From CAINVV01 sp038323575 (GTDB lineage: Bacteria; Bacteroidota; Bacteroidia; Bacteroidales; Prolixibacteraceae), in the NCBI GenBank assembly GCA_038323575.1, contig JBBQHB010000010.1, positions 1 through 64,000 on the forward strand: 64,000 bases of DNA, read 5' to 3'. The first letter of the stretch is position 1. Every line of letters begins with the position of its first letter. Below the pieces are notes generated by a model. It searched no databases. It was given only the letters and a program-made list of their open reading frames with translations, and was not told the DNA's origin. Below are positions 51,038 through 59,362 of the stretch, piece by piece. The position numbers and the translations under genes are program-made.

Positions 51038-52287
51038 TCCCTTATCTGCCCCTTCCCCTCGACGATCCATTTATAGGTGGTTATCTCCTGCAACGCCATG
51101 GGGCCACGGGCGTGGAGTTTCTGTGTGCTGATACCTATTTCGGCTCCCAATCCGAACTGTCCGCCATCCGTAAAAGCCGTACTCGTATTGGCATATACAG
51201 CCGCAGCATCAACGGAAAGAATAAATTGGTCCAGGGTTTCCCTGTTGACCGAAATGATTGCCTCACTGTGCTTTGAACTGTAAAGAGCAATATGATCAAG
51301 CGCTTCTGTTAACGAAGATACAGTTTTTATCGCCATTTTGTAATCAAGAAATTCTGTTCCGAAAGAGTCGTCGACAGCCGGACGGAGCAAACCGGCAGGA
51401 TAACTTCCTGTTAAGGCTTTCCTGGCTTCGGGATCGGCAAAAATTTCAACTTTGCTCTCTGCCATCAAACCAACCAGATAGGGCAGATCGGACAGACGGC
51501 TGCGGTGAACGATCAGGCAATCCAAGGCATTGCACACACTCACCCTGCGGGTTTTTGCGTTGTTGATCACAACGCGGCCCATCTCTTTGTCACCATCCTT
51601 ATCAAAATAGGTATGGCAGATGCCGGCGCCTGTTTCGATGACTGGAATTTTTGCGTTTTCGCGGACATAGTCGATCAGTGCCTGACTTCCGCGAGGTATG
51701 ATCAGATCTACATAACCCCTGGCATGAAGCAGCGCAGTGGTTGCCTCCCTGTCCGGAGGCAGCAGTATCAGGGCATTCTCATCTATTCCGGCGGTGTTCA
51801 GAACACTTTTAACAACGGATACGATCGCCCTGTTCGAGTGATCGGCATCACTACCGCCCTTCAGCACCACCGCATTTCCGGATTTGATACAGAGGGAAAA
51901 AACATCGAAAGTGACGTTGGGCCGTGCCTCATAAATGATGCCGATCACACCGAAAGGCACGCTGATTTTTTTAATCTTTAATCCGTTCGGAAGTTCTTCC
52001 TGACTGAGAATCCTCCCTAACGGGGAAGGCAAAGCAGCAACATTCCGTATATCCGAAGCAATCGCTTCAATTCTTGGTTTGGTAAGTTGCAGCCTGTCGT
52101 ATTTTGGATCCTTTGGATCCATCAGGTCAAGATCTTTTTGGTTTTCCTTCAGGATCTCCGCTGCCGAGGCCTCTGCAGCGTCAGCCAGCCTGAGCAGCAG
52201 CTGGTTGATTTTCTCTGCTGACAATTGAGCCAGTTTCCTGCTTGCCAGCAGGGCCAGGTCGAAACTATCGGTGTATTTTGTCCCCAT
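51031..52287 (-). CDS. proA: Gamma-glutamyl phosphate reductase
   Basis: A 418-residue aldehyde-dehydrogenase-fold enzyme making glutamate-5-semialdehyde with NADPH, second step of proline synthesis. Family marks are FGVIGIIYEARPNVTFDVFS (114-133 region), LKGGSDADHSNRAI, IPRGSQALIDYVREN, and VCNALDCLIVHRS with the catalytic Cys region. Normal length. Its start shares a base with the proB stop (52287), so translation is coupled. The last residues (GKGQIREG) run into a heptamer repeat that supplies the stop. Confidence 0.97.
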   Translation of the reverse strand: MGTKYTDSFDLALLASRKLAQLSAEKINQLLLRLADAAEASAAEILKENQKDLDLMDPKDPKYDRLQLTKPRIEAIASDIRNVAALPSPLGRILSQEELPNGLKIKKISVPFGVIGIIYEARPNVTFDVFSLCIKSGNAVVLKGGSDADHSNRAIVSVVKSVLNTAGIDENALILLPPDREATTALLHARGYVDLIIPRGSQALIDYVRENAKIPVIETGAGICHTYFDKDGDKEMGRVVINNAKTRRVSVCNALDCLIVHRSRLSDLPYLVGLMAESKVEIFADPEARKALTGSYPAGLLRPAVDDSFGTEFLDYKMAIKTVSSLTEALDHIALYSSKHSEAIISVNRETLDQFILSVDAAAVYANTSTAFTDGGQFGLGAEIGISTQKLHARGPMALQEITTYKWIVEGKGQIREG

Positions 52288-53378
52288 TAAATCAGGTATA
52301 AATAATCGTAATGGATAAATGGTTTAGTCTTTTTACCGCCTTTCTCTATCAATGTTTCATCCGAAGAGAAGGAGGCCTTGCCCAGGCCCAGCAAATTCCC
52401 CTCACCGTCTTTGATCCGGACGATGTCGCCTTCCTTGAAATATCCTGAAACAGAAGTGATCCCGATCATCAGCAGGCTGACAGCACGGTCGGAAAGAAGT
52501 ACTGTCCTTGCACCCTCGTTGATCACCACCTCCCCGCGTGCAAAATCATCCGAATGAGAGAGCCATTTGCGCACCCCACTCGATTTTTTGGCAGAGGGAA
52601 GAAAATAGGTAAATGCCGTCTGACTCGTTCCACTGTTGATATCCATCAAAATCCGCTCTTTGAATCCGTTGGCAATAAAAACGGCGATTCCCTGTCCCGC
52701 AAGTTTGGCGGCAATATGGTATTTTGTCAGCATCCCTCCCCTGCCGAAATCCGATTTTTTAGCAGAGATGGAGATCCCGTCCGCCGACTGGTTGGGGTGA
52801 ATAATCCGGATCAGTTCGCTGCCCGGCTGATCGGGTGCAGCGGTAAAAACCCCGTCCACATTGGAGAGCAGTATCAGCGCTTCCATGTCCATCATCGAAG
52901 CGATCAGGCCTGAAAGTTCATCGTTGTCGGTAAACATCAGTTCGGTTACCGAAATGGTATCATTCTCATTAACAACGGGAATTACTTCGTTCTCCAACAA
53001 TGTCTGTATACAGTTGCGCATGTTCAGGTAATGGAGGCGGTCGCCGAAATTTTCTTTGGTCGTCAATACCTGTGCGCAGGTAAGTCCGTGTTCCTGAAAA
53101 AGGTCGGAATAGCGGTTGATCAGCTTCACCTGGCCAACAGCCGACCACAACTGCCGGCTCGAAACCGGATCCAGCTTTTTCAGTGGTTCAACCTCTGCAC
53201 GGCCTGCAGCTACTGCTCCGGATGTAACCAGGATAACCTGTACCCCCTCTTTTTTCAGTAGCGCTATTTGTTCCACGATGTGCGCCATGCGGGTAATATT
53301 CAGCATCCCGTCTTCCCTGGTCAGTACATTGCTGCCAACCTTGACGACTATTTTCTTATATAATTGAGAATTTACCAT
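52287..53378 (-). CDS. proB: Glutamate 5-kinase
   Basis: About 363 residues from ATG 53378 (MVNSQLYKKIVVKVGSNVLT), 1 bp after the stop of the NTF2-like gene; the longer in-frame start at 53444 would overlap that gene by 65 bp. The kinase domain has VVKVGSNVL, VTSGAVAAGR, NENDTISVTEL and the substrate loop FGRGGMLTKYHIAAK. The C-terminal PUA domain is present (YFKEGDIVRIKDGEGNLLGL). It phosphorylates glutamate in the first step of proline synthesis; its proline feedback site is in the kinase domain in known enzymes. Confidence 0.96.
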   Translation of the reverse strand: MVNSQLYKKIVVKVGSNVLTREDGMLNITRMAHIVEQIALLKKEGVQVILVTSGAVAAGRAEVEPLKKLDPVSSRQLWSAVGQVKLINRYSDLFQEHGLTCAQVLTTKENFGDRLHYLNMRNCIQTLLENEVIPVVNENDTISVTELMFTDNDELSGLIASMMDMEALILLSNVDGVFTAAPDQPGSELIRIIHPNQSADGISISAKKSDFGRGGMLTKYHIAAKLAGQGIAVFIANGFKERILMDINSGTSQTAFTYFLPSAKKSSGVRKWLSHSDDFARGEVVINEGARTVLLSDRAVSLLMIGITSVSGYFKEGDIVRIKDGEGNLLGLGKASFSSDETLIEKGGKKTKPFIHYDYLYLI

Positions 53379-53379
53379 T

Positions 53380-53859
53380 TTATCTTGCACCAGACTGATG
53401 CGATTGTATGACTTTCCATTCGTTGCCTGTCTTTTCATAGACAAAAGGCCATAGGAACCTTATTGTATATGAACTTCCTGAACTGAGGTTAACCCTTGAT
53501 TCTCCTGAAGCTGTCAAAAGTGCAAGCCTGTCTGACAATACGGATATCTTTTCCTGTTTTACGCTGATGCGCTGGGTGGAACCATCCTGAGGCCTTGATT
53601 TCAAAAAGCTGATCAAGGAATCATATTTAGCATAGTATGCACCACCGATAATAAAACCGGCGTTGTATTTATCGTCAACCCCTGTGTTGATTTTATCGTA
53701 GTTTAGGCTGTCTGCAGCTTTTACCATGGTTTGGAAGATGGAATCGATTTCCTTTTCAATAATTGATTTCTGCTGATTCGTCATACTCTGACCATTTGAC
53801 AATTGGATGCATCCAAATATCAATAAGCCAATTAGAAAAGTCGTTAAAGTATTTTTCAT
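53380..53859 (-). CDS. Exported NTF2-like (DUF4440-type) protein inside the pro operon
   Basis: A 159-residue protein with a signal peptide or lipoprotein signal (LIGLLIFGCIQLSNGQ, residues 9-24; FGC may be a lipobox). The rest fits a nuclear transport factor 2/SnoaL-like cone: IEKEIDSIFQTMVKAADSLN, ISVLSDRLALLTASGE and VYEKTGNEWKVIQSHQS. Such domains bind small molecules. It lies 1 bp from the proB start on the same strand, so it must be co-transcribed with proB, but an exported protein has no obvious role in proline synthesis. It may be a recent insertion. Confidence 0.8.
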   Translation of the reverse strand: MKNTLTTFLIGLLIFGCIQLSNGQSMTNQQKSIIEKEIDSIFQTMVKAADSLNYDKINTGVDDKYNAGFIIGGAYYAKYDSLISFLKSRPQDGSTQRISVKQEKISVLSDRLALLTASGESRVNLSSGSSYTIRFLWPFVYEKTGNEWKVIQSHQSGAR

Positions 53860-53960
53860 CTTCCTATGTTTTTACACGATGCCTTGCTACAAATGAGTCG
53901 CCGCTACGCGGCTGATATTCATATTTAAATCCAATTTTTTAGCCATCTTCCAGATACCTC

Positions 53961-54056
53961 ACAGTCGTCAGTCCGCAGTCTTCAGTACACAGTCTTCAGT
54001 ACAGTCCGTGACCCACTCATCCATTCGCCCAGTCGACCACTCACCCACTCGCCCCG
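53961..54056. repeat. Low-complexity tandem repeats between XRE-cupin and NTF2-like genes
   Basis: Two copies of the 14-mer CAGTCTTCAGTACA lie at about 53975-54004, preceded by related CAGTCGTCAGTCCG. From 54010 the sequence is built of CCACTC/CGCCCA units. Unlike the other spacers in the cluster it shows no clear inverted arm. No gene is supported in 53860-54092. Confidence 0.8.
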
Positions 54057-54092
54057 CCTTCGTTCACCATTCTCCATGCTCCTCGCCCCCGA

Positions 54093-54644
54093 CTACAGCA
54101 CCACCGCCAGAAACCTTGCCACGCGGCCATTCATCGCCTGCATGCCGTGCGGAATGGCTGAATCAAAATAGACTGAGTCGCCCGGATTGAGAATCAGTTC
54201 ATTGTTGCCGATAACAATCTTCAACTGACCTTCCAGTAAGAAATTAAATTCCTGTCCCGGATGCGCATTCAGGGTGATTTCAGGGTCTTCTTTCGGTTCT
54301 ACGATCACAAAATAGGGATCTGCCTTGCGGTTCATGAAATTAGCTGCCAGCGACTCGTAATTGTAGCTCCGGCGTCTCTGAACTGTCACTCCTTTGCCTT
54401 TCCTGGTAAGGGAATAGGTATGAACATGCGGTTCCTCTCCGGTCAGCAAGGTAGTAATGTCGAAACCAAAATGCCTGGCCATCCTGTGGAGGATGCTGAC
54501 GGGAATATCTGTTTCGCCGCTCTCAAATTTAAGGTAATCCTCCACCGAAACATCGCACGTATGTGCGGCTTTTTCAGGCGCTATCTCCAGGGATTCGCGC
54601 ATACCCCTGAGACGGTCAGCGATCTCAATGATTTGTCGTTCCAT
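54093..54644 (-). CDS. XRE family regulator with C-terminal cupin
   Basis: A 183-residue transcription factor. The N-terminal helix-turn-helix (residues ~10-65) is of the XRE/Cro type (CDVSVEDYLKFESGETDIPV). The C-terminal cupin barrel has NAHPGQEFNFLLEGQLKIVI, then LILNPGDSVYFDSAIPHGMQ with the usual His and Glu ligands. Relatives (PuuR/SutR type) sense small molecules through the cupin. It follows proC by 6 bp and sits in the arg/pro cluster, a linkage that I recall from other Bacteroidia, so it may control amino-acid genes; targets are not known. Confidence 0.9.
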   Translation of the reverse strand: MERQIIEIADRLRGMRESLEIAPEKAAHTCDVSVEDYLKFESGETDIPVSILHRMARHFGFDITTLLTGEEPHVHTYSLTRKGKGVTVQRRRSYNYESLAANFMNRKADPYFVIVEPKEDPEITLNAHPGQEFNFLLEGQLKIVIGNNELILNPGDSVYFDSAIPHGMQAMNGRVARFLAVVL

Positions 54645-54650
54645 AATATT

Positions 54651-55454
54651 TTATTTACTGTTATTCAGTTTGTTGTATGAAACCAGCAAACCCCTGATCA
54701 ATGCCGAAGAGAATCCCTGGTGCTCCATTTCATTCAGACCGGAAATGGTAATACCCTTTGGCGTCGTCACTTTATCGATCTCCTGTTCAGGATGATGTCC
54801 GGTTTGCAAAATCAACTCAGTAGCGCCTTTCACTGTTTGGGCCACAATTTGCTGGGCCACATCGGCGCCGAAGCCGATCTCCACACCACCCTGGATGGCC
54901 GCGCGGATAAAACGCAGTGCAAAGGCAATGCCGCAGGCGCCCAAAACCGTGGCAGCAGCCATCAGTTCTTCGTTGATAAAGATCACCTTTCCGAGTGTTT
55001 CGAAAAGATCTTCGACAAGTTTCTGAACAGCTGGGTCACACTCCGGTGCTGCGATCAGGGTCATCGACTCCTGCAGGGCAACGGCAGTATTGGGCATCAC
55101 CCTGAAAACCAGCACCCCTTCCGGCACAAGTTCATTTAACGCTGCCATGGATATACCTGTCATCAACGAAAGGAGGATCTGCCCCGGCTTCAGATGGGGC
55201 TTAAGTTCCGTTAACAGATCAACGGCCTGGTACGGTTTAACTGCCAGGATAATCACATCCTGCCCGATAACCGCCTTTGCATTATCTTTTTCAATCCGGA
55301 TACCCTTTGTCTGCAGGTCGTCCAGCAGATGTACCCTTCGCCGGGATACAACAATTCTGGAGGCCGCTATACCGGACTTAAGAAAGCCCTCGGCAACAGA
55401 TCTTCCGAGATTTCCTCCTCCGATAATTCCTATATTGGTCTGATTGATTTGCAT
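54651..55454 (-). CDS. proC: Pyrroline-5-carboxylate reductase
   Basis: A 267-residue NAD(P)H-dependent reductase, last step of proline synthesis. The Rossmann motif is IGIIGGGNLGRSVAEGFLKS (8-27), with VVSRRR next. VIILAVKPYQAVDLL, LLSLMTGISMAAL and RVMPNTAVALQESMTLI are family blocks, and the C-terminal dimer region has TPKGITISGLNEME. It sits between argD (31-bp gap) and the XRE-cupin gene (6-bp gap), linking proline and arginine pathways in one unit. Confidence 0.97.
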   Translation of the reverse strand: MQINQTNIGIIGGGNLGRSVAEGFLKSGIAASRIVVSRRRVHLLDDLQTKGIRIEKDNAKAVIGQDVIILAVKPYQAVDLLTELKPHLKPGQILLSLMTGISMAALNELVPEGVLVFRVMPNTAVALQESMTLIAAPECDPAVQKLVEDLFETLGKVIFINEELMAAATVLGACGIAFALRFIRAAIQGGVEIGFGADVAQQIVAQTVKGATELILQTGHHPEQEIDKVTTPKGITISGLNEMEHQGFSSALIRGLLVSYNKLNNSK

Positions 55455-55485
55455 AAATTGATTGATTTGAGATTATAGGTGCAAA

Positions 55486-56616
55486 TTACATATTTTTTGA
55501 CAGACGGGAGAAGGCATCCAGAAAACGGGAGGCATCCTGCCTGCTCAAGGTCAGTGGCGGCAGTATGCGTATTACATTGGTGCCGGTTACACCAGTAAAT
55601 ATTTTTTCTTCAAACAACATTTTTTTCCTGAGATCCGCAATCGGCTGGTCAAATTCGAGGCCGATCATCAGTCCCTTACCGCGTACCTCTTTGATCCGGG
55701 GAAATGCCGAGAGCTCTCTGATCAGGAAACCGCCTACTTTTGCCGCATTTTCGACCAGATCCTCCTGCTCCATAATTTCCAGTACCGCCAGCCCGGCCGC
55801 GCAGGCCAGGTAATTTCCGCCAAAGGAGGTTCCCAGCATCCCATGCCAGGGTTTGTATTCAGGCGCAATCAGGACCCCGCCTACCGGGAAGCCGTTCCCC
55901 ATCCCTTTGGCCACCGTAATCACATCCGGCCGGATGCCGGCATACTGATGGGCGAAGAACTTTCCGCTCCTGCCGTACCCCGACTGGACTTCGTCCAGGA
56001 TAAACAAGGCACCGATTTCTTTGCACATCCTGCCTGCAGCCTGAAGAAAGGCAGGATCAGGTACCCTGCAGCCTCCGACTCCCTGTATTCCTTCCACCAG
56101 AACCGCAGCAACATCACCGGCGGCAAGTGCACTTCTTAATGCTTCAACATCATTCAGGGGAAGGATTACCCGGTCATGTACATCGTTGAGCGGGGCAATA
56201 ATTTTGGGGTTATCAGTCACTGCTACCGCAGCAGAAGTACGGCCATGAAACGATTTTTCAAACGCAACGATTCTTTTCTTACCGGTCAGGAAAGAAGCAA
56301 GTTTCAGTGCATTTTCGTTGGCTTCCGCTCCCGAATTGCAGAGGAAAAGGGAGTAATCTCCGTAACCGGAAAGCGCTCCCAGCTTTTGGGCCAATTCTGA
56401 CTGCATCGGATTCTGCACCGAATTGGAATAGAATCCGATCCTGTTCAGCTGCTCACTGATCCGCTGAATGTAACGGGGATGGGAATGACCGACAGAAATT
56501 ACCGCATGGCCGCCGTACAGGTCAAGATATTCCGTACCCTTTTCGTCGGTGATGGTACAACCGGATGCCGAAACCGGCGTAAGGTCGTAGAGGGGGTAAA
56601 CGTCAAATAGGTTCAC
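55486..56616 (-). CDS. argD: Acetyl-/succinylornithine aminotransferase
   Basis: A 376-residue class III PLP-dependent aminotransferase converting N-acylglutamate semialdehyde to N-acylornithine. Marks are YLDLYGGHAVISVGHSHP near the start, SNSVQNPMQSELA, CNSGAEANENALKLA (PLP phosphate binding), LDEVQSGYGRSGKFFAHQ with the PLP Asp, and TVAKGMGNGFPVGG with the Schiff-base Lys. In Bacteroidota the acyl group is probably succinyl, matching ArgF'. It follows argC after a 169-bp spacer that contains an inverted repeat. A FIS- or sigma-dependent site was not identified. Confidence 0.96.
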   Translation of the reverse strand: MNLFDVYPLYDLTPVSASGCTITDEKGTEYLDLYGGHAVISVGHSHPRYIQRISEQLNRIGFYSNSVQNPMQSELAQKLGALSGYGDYSLFLCNSGAEANENALKLASFLTGKKRIVAFEKSFHGRTSAAVAVTDNPKIIAPLNDVHDRVILPLNDVEALRSALAAGDVAAVLVEGIQGVGGCRVPDPAFLQAAGRMCKEIGALFILDEVQSGYGRSGKFFAHQYAGIRPDVITVAKGMGNGFPVGGVLIAPEYKPWHGMLGTSFGGNYLACAAGLAVLEIMEQEDLVENAAKVGGFLIRELSAFPRIKEVRGKGLMIGLEFDQPIADLRKKMLFEEKIFTGVTGTNVIRILPPLTLSRQDASRFLDAFSRLSKNM

Positions 56617-56643
56617 AATAGAGATTTTTTATAGGTATAAGAA

Positions 56644-56785
56644 ATTTTCGATTTTCGATTTTCGATTTTCGGTGAAAATGTTTGGATGCTATTTGAAAAA
56701 ATTTGCAAAAAGAAATCACTCTATATTTCCTGTCAAATTTTGAATGAAGCGTACTCGAAAATCCAAAATCGAAAATCCAAAATTG
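56644..56785. repeat. Inverted TTTTCGA heptamer repeat between argC and argD
   Basis: TTTTCGATTTTCGATTTTCG and eight more bases (56644-56671) are repeats of a 7-base unit. About 80 bases later TCGAAAATCCAAAATCGAAA followed by ATCCAAAATTG (56755-56785) is the reverse complement of the same unit with GG/CC variants. The two can pair. The second arm ends just 3' of argC. Confidence 0.88.
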
Positions 56786-57766
56786 CTAAAATGCGTTTGC
56801 CTTTAAATTTAATCCGGCCTTTTCGTCCAGACCAAACATGATGTTCATGTTCTGAACCGCCTGACCTGAGGCTCCTTTCAACAGGTTATCGATACAGGAG
56901 ATGATCATCAGCTGATCCCCGTGTTTTTCTAGGTACAGCAGACATTTGTTGGTATTGACAACCTGCTTCAGATCCGGGTTTTCATCGGTTACACAGACAA
57001 AAGGATGGGAATGATAATATGTGGCATAAATCTGGCAGGCATCTGCCAGAGTTCCCTCAAAGCGGGTGTAGACAGAGGTAAAAATGCCGCGGGTGTGGTT
57101 TCCCCGTACGGGGATAAAATGAACGGCATGGCTGAAACCAGGCTGAGCCTGTTCCAGGCTTTCGCGGATCTCACCCAGGTGCTGGTGCTCAAAGGCCTTG
57201 TAAACTGACAGGTTGTTGTCACGCCAGCTGAAATGGGAGGTTTTGGTCGGTTCCTGTCCTGCGCCGGTCGATCCTGTTATCGCGTTGACATGAAGGTCAT
57301 CCTGAAGCAGTCCGGCTGCCGCAAGCGGCAATACCGCCAGCTGGATTCCAGTGGCAAAACAGCCGGGATTGGCAATCCTGCCGGCCGACTGAATGGCTTT
57401 CCTGTTAAGTTCCGGTAATCCGTAGACAAAGTTATTTCCAGCCTTTTTCAACCGGAAGTCGTGGCTCAGATCAATCACCTTTACCCGCTCCGGAAGTGCG
57501 CTTTTTGCAAGATATTCAGCAGATTTCCCGTGACCTGAGCAGAGAAAAAGGAGATCAACCTGCTCCGGATCAATATCCGAAAACAGCATTTCCGTTTCTC
57601 CCAGCAGGTCGCGGTGGACCGTTGTTAAAGGCTGTCCGTTGTTGCTGCCGCTCTGCACATATTTCAGCAAGGCATTCGGATGGTAAAGCAGGATACGGAT
57701 CAGTTCGCCGGCAGTATAACCAGCCCCGCCGATGATTCCGATAGATATCTTTTGTTTTGTTGGCAT
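56786..57766 (-). CDS. argC: N-acyl-gamma-glutamyl-phosphate reductase
   Basis: A 326-residue NADPH-dependent reductase producing N-acylglutamate semialdehyde. The start SIGIIGGAGYTAGELIRILL has the nucleotide-binding GGAGYTAGEL motif, the catalytic Cys is in ANPGCFATGIQL (about 135), and ITGSTGAGQEP and HFIPVRGNHTRGIF complete the active site region. Third step of arginine synthesis. It follows argG after a 111-bp spacer of inverted repeats. No fusion or truncation is visible. Confidence 0.96.
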   Translation of the reverse strand: MPTKQKISIGIIGGAGYTAGELIRILLYHPNALLKYVQSGSNNGQPLTTVHRDLLGETEMLFSDIDPEQVDLLFLCSGHGKSAEYLAKSALPERVKVIDLSHDFRLKKAGNNFVYGLPELNRKAIQSAGRIANPGCFATGIQLAVLPLAAAGLLQDDLHVNAITGSTGAGQEPTKTSHFSWRDNNLSVYKAFEHQHLGEIRESLEQAQPGFSHAVHFIPVRGNHTRGIFTSVYTRFEGTLADACQIYATYYHSHPFVCVTDENPDLKQVVNTNKCLLYLEKHGDQLMIISCIDNLLKGASGQAVQNMNIMFGLDEKAGLNLKANAF

Positions 57767-57778
57767 AAAGCAATTATA

Positions 57779-57868
57779 TTGTTTGAAATGTTTGAAGGGT
57801 TTAAGAGGTTTGAAATGTTCCGGTTTTAAAACATTTCAGACATTTCAGACATTTTAAACATTTCAAAC
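57779..57868. repeat. Inverted GTTTGAAAT-type repeat between argG and argC
   Basis: GTTTGAAATGTTTGAAGGGT followed by TTAAGAGGTTTGAAATGTT (57779-57817) and, 12 bases later, AACATTTCAGACATTTCAGA followed by CATTTTAAACATTTCAAAC (57830-57868). Unit length about 9. The arms pair best at both ends (13 and 11 bases). The short loop makes this a hairpin of about 39 bases per arm. Confidence 0.9.
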
Positions 57869-57877
57869 TTTCTGGTT

Positions 57878-59074
57878 TTATTTATTGACAGAAAAAAAGA
57901 TCTTAAGCTGATTGCTCAGAATCTTGGTATATCCTTTGGCATCATCCGCGCTCCAGCCTTTGTTCATCTCGCCGTACTGTCCGAAATCACTGTTCATCAG
58001 GTCGTGCTCCGACTCAATGCCAACCAGTTGAAAGGTATAAGGCATCAGTTTTATGATCACCTTTCCGGTAACATTTGTCTGGCTGCTCTCAAGGAATTTT
58101 TCCATGTCGCGCATCACCGGTTCGAGGAATTGGGCCTCGTGCAGGAACATTCCGTACCAGTTGCTCAGCTGCTCTTTCCAGTATTGCTGCCATTTGGTTA
58201 GGGTATGCTTTTCGAGCAGGTGATGCGCCTTGATAATCAGCATCGGGGCAGCGGCTTCGAATCCAACCCGTCCTTTGATACCAATGATGGTGTCTCCCAC
58301 ATGCGTGTCCCGTCCAATTGCCCAGGCAGAGCCGATTTTCCCCACTTCCCGGATGGCATCGACAGGATTGTGGTGTGTATTGCCGTTGACTGCCTTGAGC
58401 TGTCCTTTTAAAAATTCGAGGGTTAGAATCTCTTCTCCTTCTTTGGTCAAATGAGTTGGATAGGCAGATTCGGGCAATGCTTTGTTGCTGGTGAGGGTTT
58501 CTTTGCCCCCGATGCTGGTTCCCCACAAACCCTGGTTGATGGAATAGGCCATCTTTTCAAAATTATCTTTGACGCCGTGTTTGCGCAGGTAATCAATTTC
58601 TGCATCGCGGGTCAGCTCCAGGTCGCGGGTTGGGGTCAGGATTTTAATCTCAGGTGCCAGCACCTCAAAAGCAAGGTCAAACCTGATCTGGTCGTTACCG
58701 GCCCCGGTACTGCCATGGGCCACATATTGGGCACCAATTTTCTTGGCGTAATCAATCACGGCAAGGGCCTGGAATATCCGTTCAGAACTGACAGAGATAG
58801 GATAGGTATTGTTTCTTAAAACATTACCATAGACCATGTAGCGAATCCCTTTGTTGTAATAATCAGCAGTAACATCCAGCATTTTGTGTGCTTTTACGCC
58901 CAGCGAATAAGCTTTCTTTTCAATTGCCTCCAGTTCCTCTTTTGAAAAACCTCCGGTATTGGCTACCGCTGAATAAACATCCAATCCTTTCTCCTGTGCG
59001 AGATAAATGGCACAAAAAGAGGTATCCAAACCTCCGCTGAATGCCAGAACAACTTTTTCTTTTATTTTATCCAT
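57878..59074 (-). CDS. argG: Argininosuccinate synthase
   Basis: A 398-residue ATP-dependent ligase joining citrulline and aspartate. The PP-loop is VVLAFSGGLDTSFCAIYLAQ (residues ~8-27), followed by YVAHGSTGAGNDQIRFDLAF, where the usual GCTGKGNDQVRFE motif differs slightly, and SINQGLWGTSIGGKETL. Length is normal. It is the third gene from the argR end of the cluster. The next enzyme, argininosuccinate lyase (argH), is not in the window. Confidence 0.96.
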   Translation of the reverse strand: MDKIKEKVVLAFSGGLDTSFCAIYLAQEKGLDVYSAVANTGGFSKEELEAIEKKAYSLGVKAHKMLDVTADYYNKGIRYMVYGNVLRNNTYPISVSSERIFQALAVIDYAKKIGAQYVAHGSTGAGNDQIRFDLAFEVLAPEIKILTPTRDLELTRDAEIDYLRKHGVKDNFEKMAYSINQGLWGTSIGGKETLTSNKALPESAYPTHLTKEGEEILTLEFLKGQLKAVNGNTHHNPVDAIREVGKIGSAWAIGRDTHVGDTIIGIKGRVGFEAAAPMLIIKAHHLLEKHTLTKWQQYWKEQLSNWYGMFLHEAQFLEPVMRDMEKFLESSQTNVTGKVIIKLMPYTFQLVGIESEHDLMNSDFGQYGEMNKGWSADDAKGYTKILSNQLKIFFSVNK

Positions 59075-59179
59075 TGTTATATAATTTTTTTGTCTTCTGC
59101 TTTTTACTCTATTATTTCCATTCCGTCCGAAAAGAGATTATTGCTTCTGCCGACCTGCTACCGCGGACGGCTGTCTACT

Positions 59180-59360
59180 ATGTTACTCATTTCCCAGGGC
59201 GTTGCTCCTTCGTCGCTTGCCCTGGGCTAGGATATTCTGCCACTTCGTGGCGAGCCCCATCACCTTATAACCAAGAACGGAATCGAAAATCAAAAATTCG
59301 TACTGTATTGATGCAGGTCGGCCACAAAGGGCCGCCCCTACTTTACCCTTTCTCCTTTCC
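59180..59360. repeat. REP-like and pyrimidine-rich repeats between the GNAT gene and argG
   Basis: CCCAGGGC (59193-59200) pairs with GCCCTGGG (59219-59226) around a CTTCG-containing loop. At 59316-59341 GGTCGGCCACAAAGGGCCGC and onward forms another hairpin. From 59340 a CTTTACCC/CTTTCTCC tract resembles the heptamer repeats at 43717 and 50952. No gene in 59075-59362. Confidence 0.75.
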
Positions 59361-59362
59361 CC

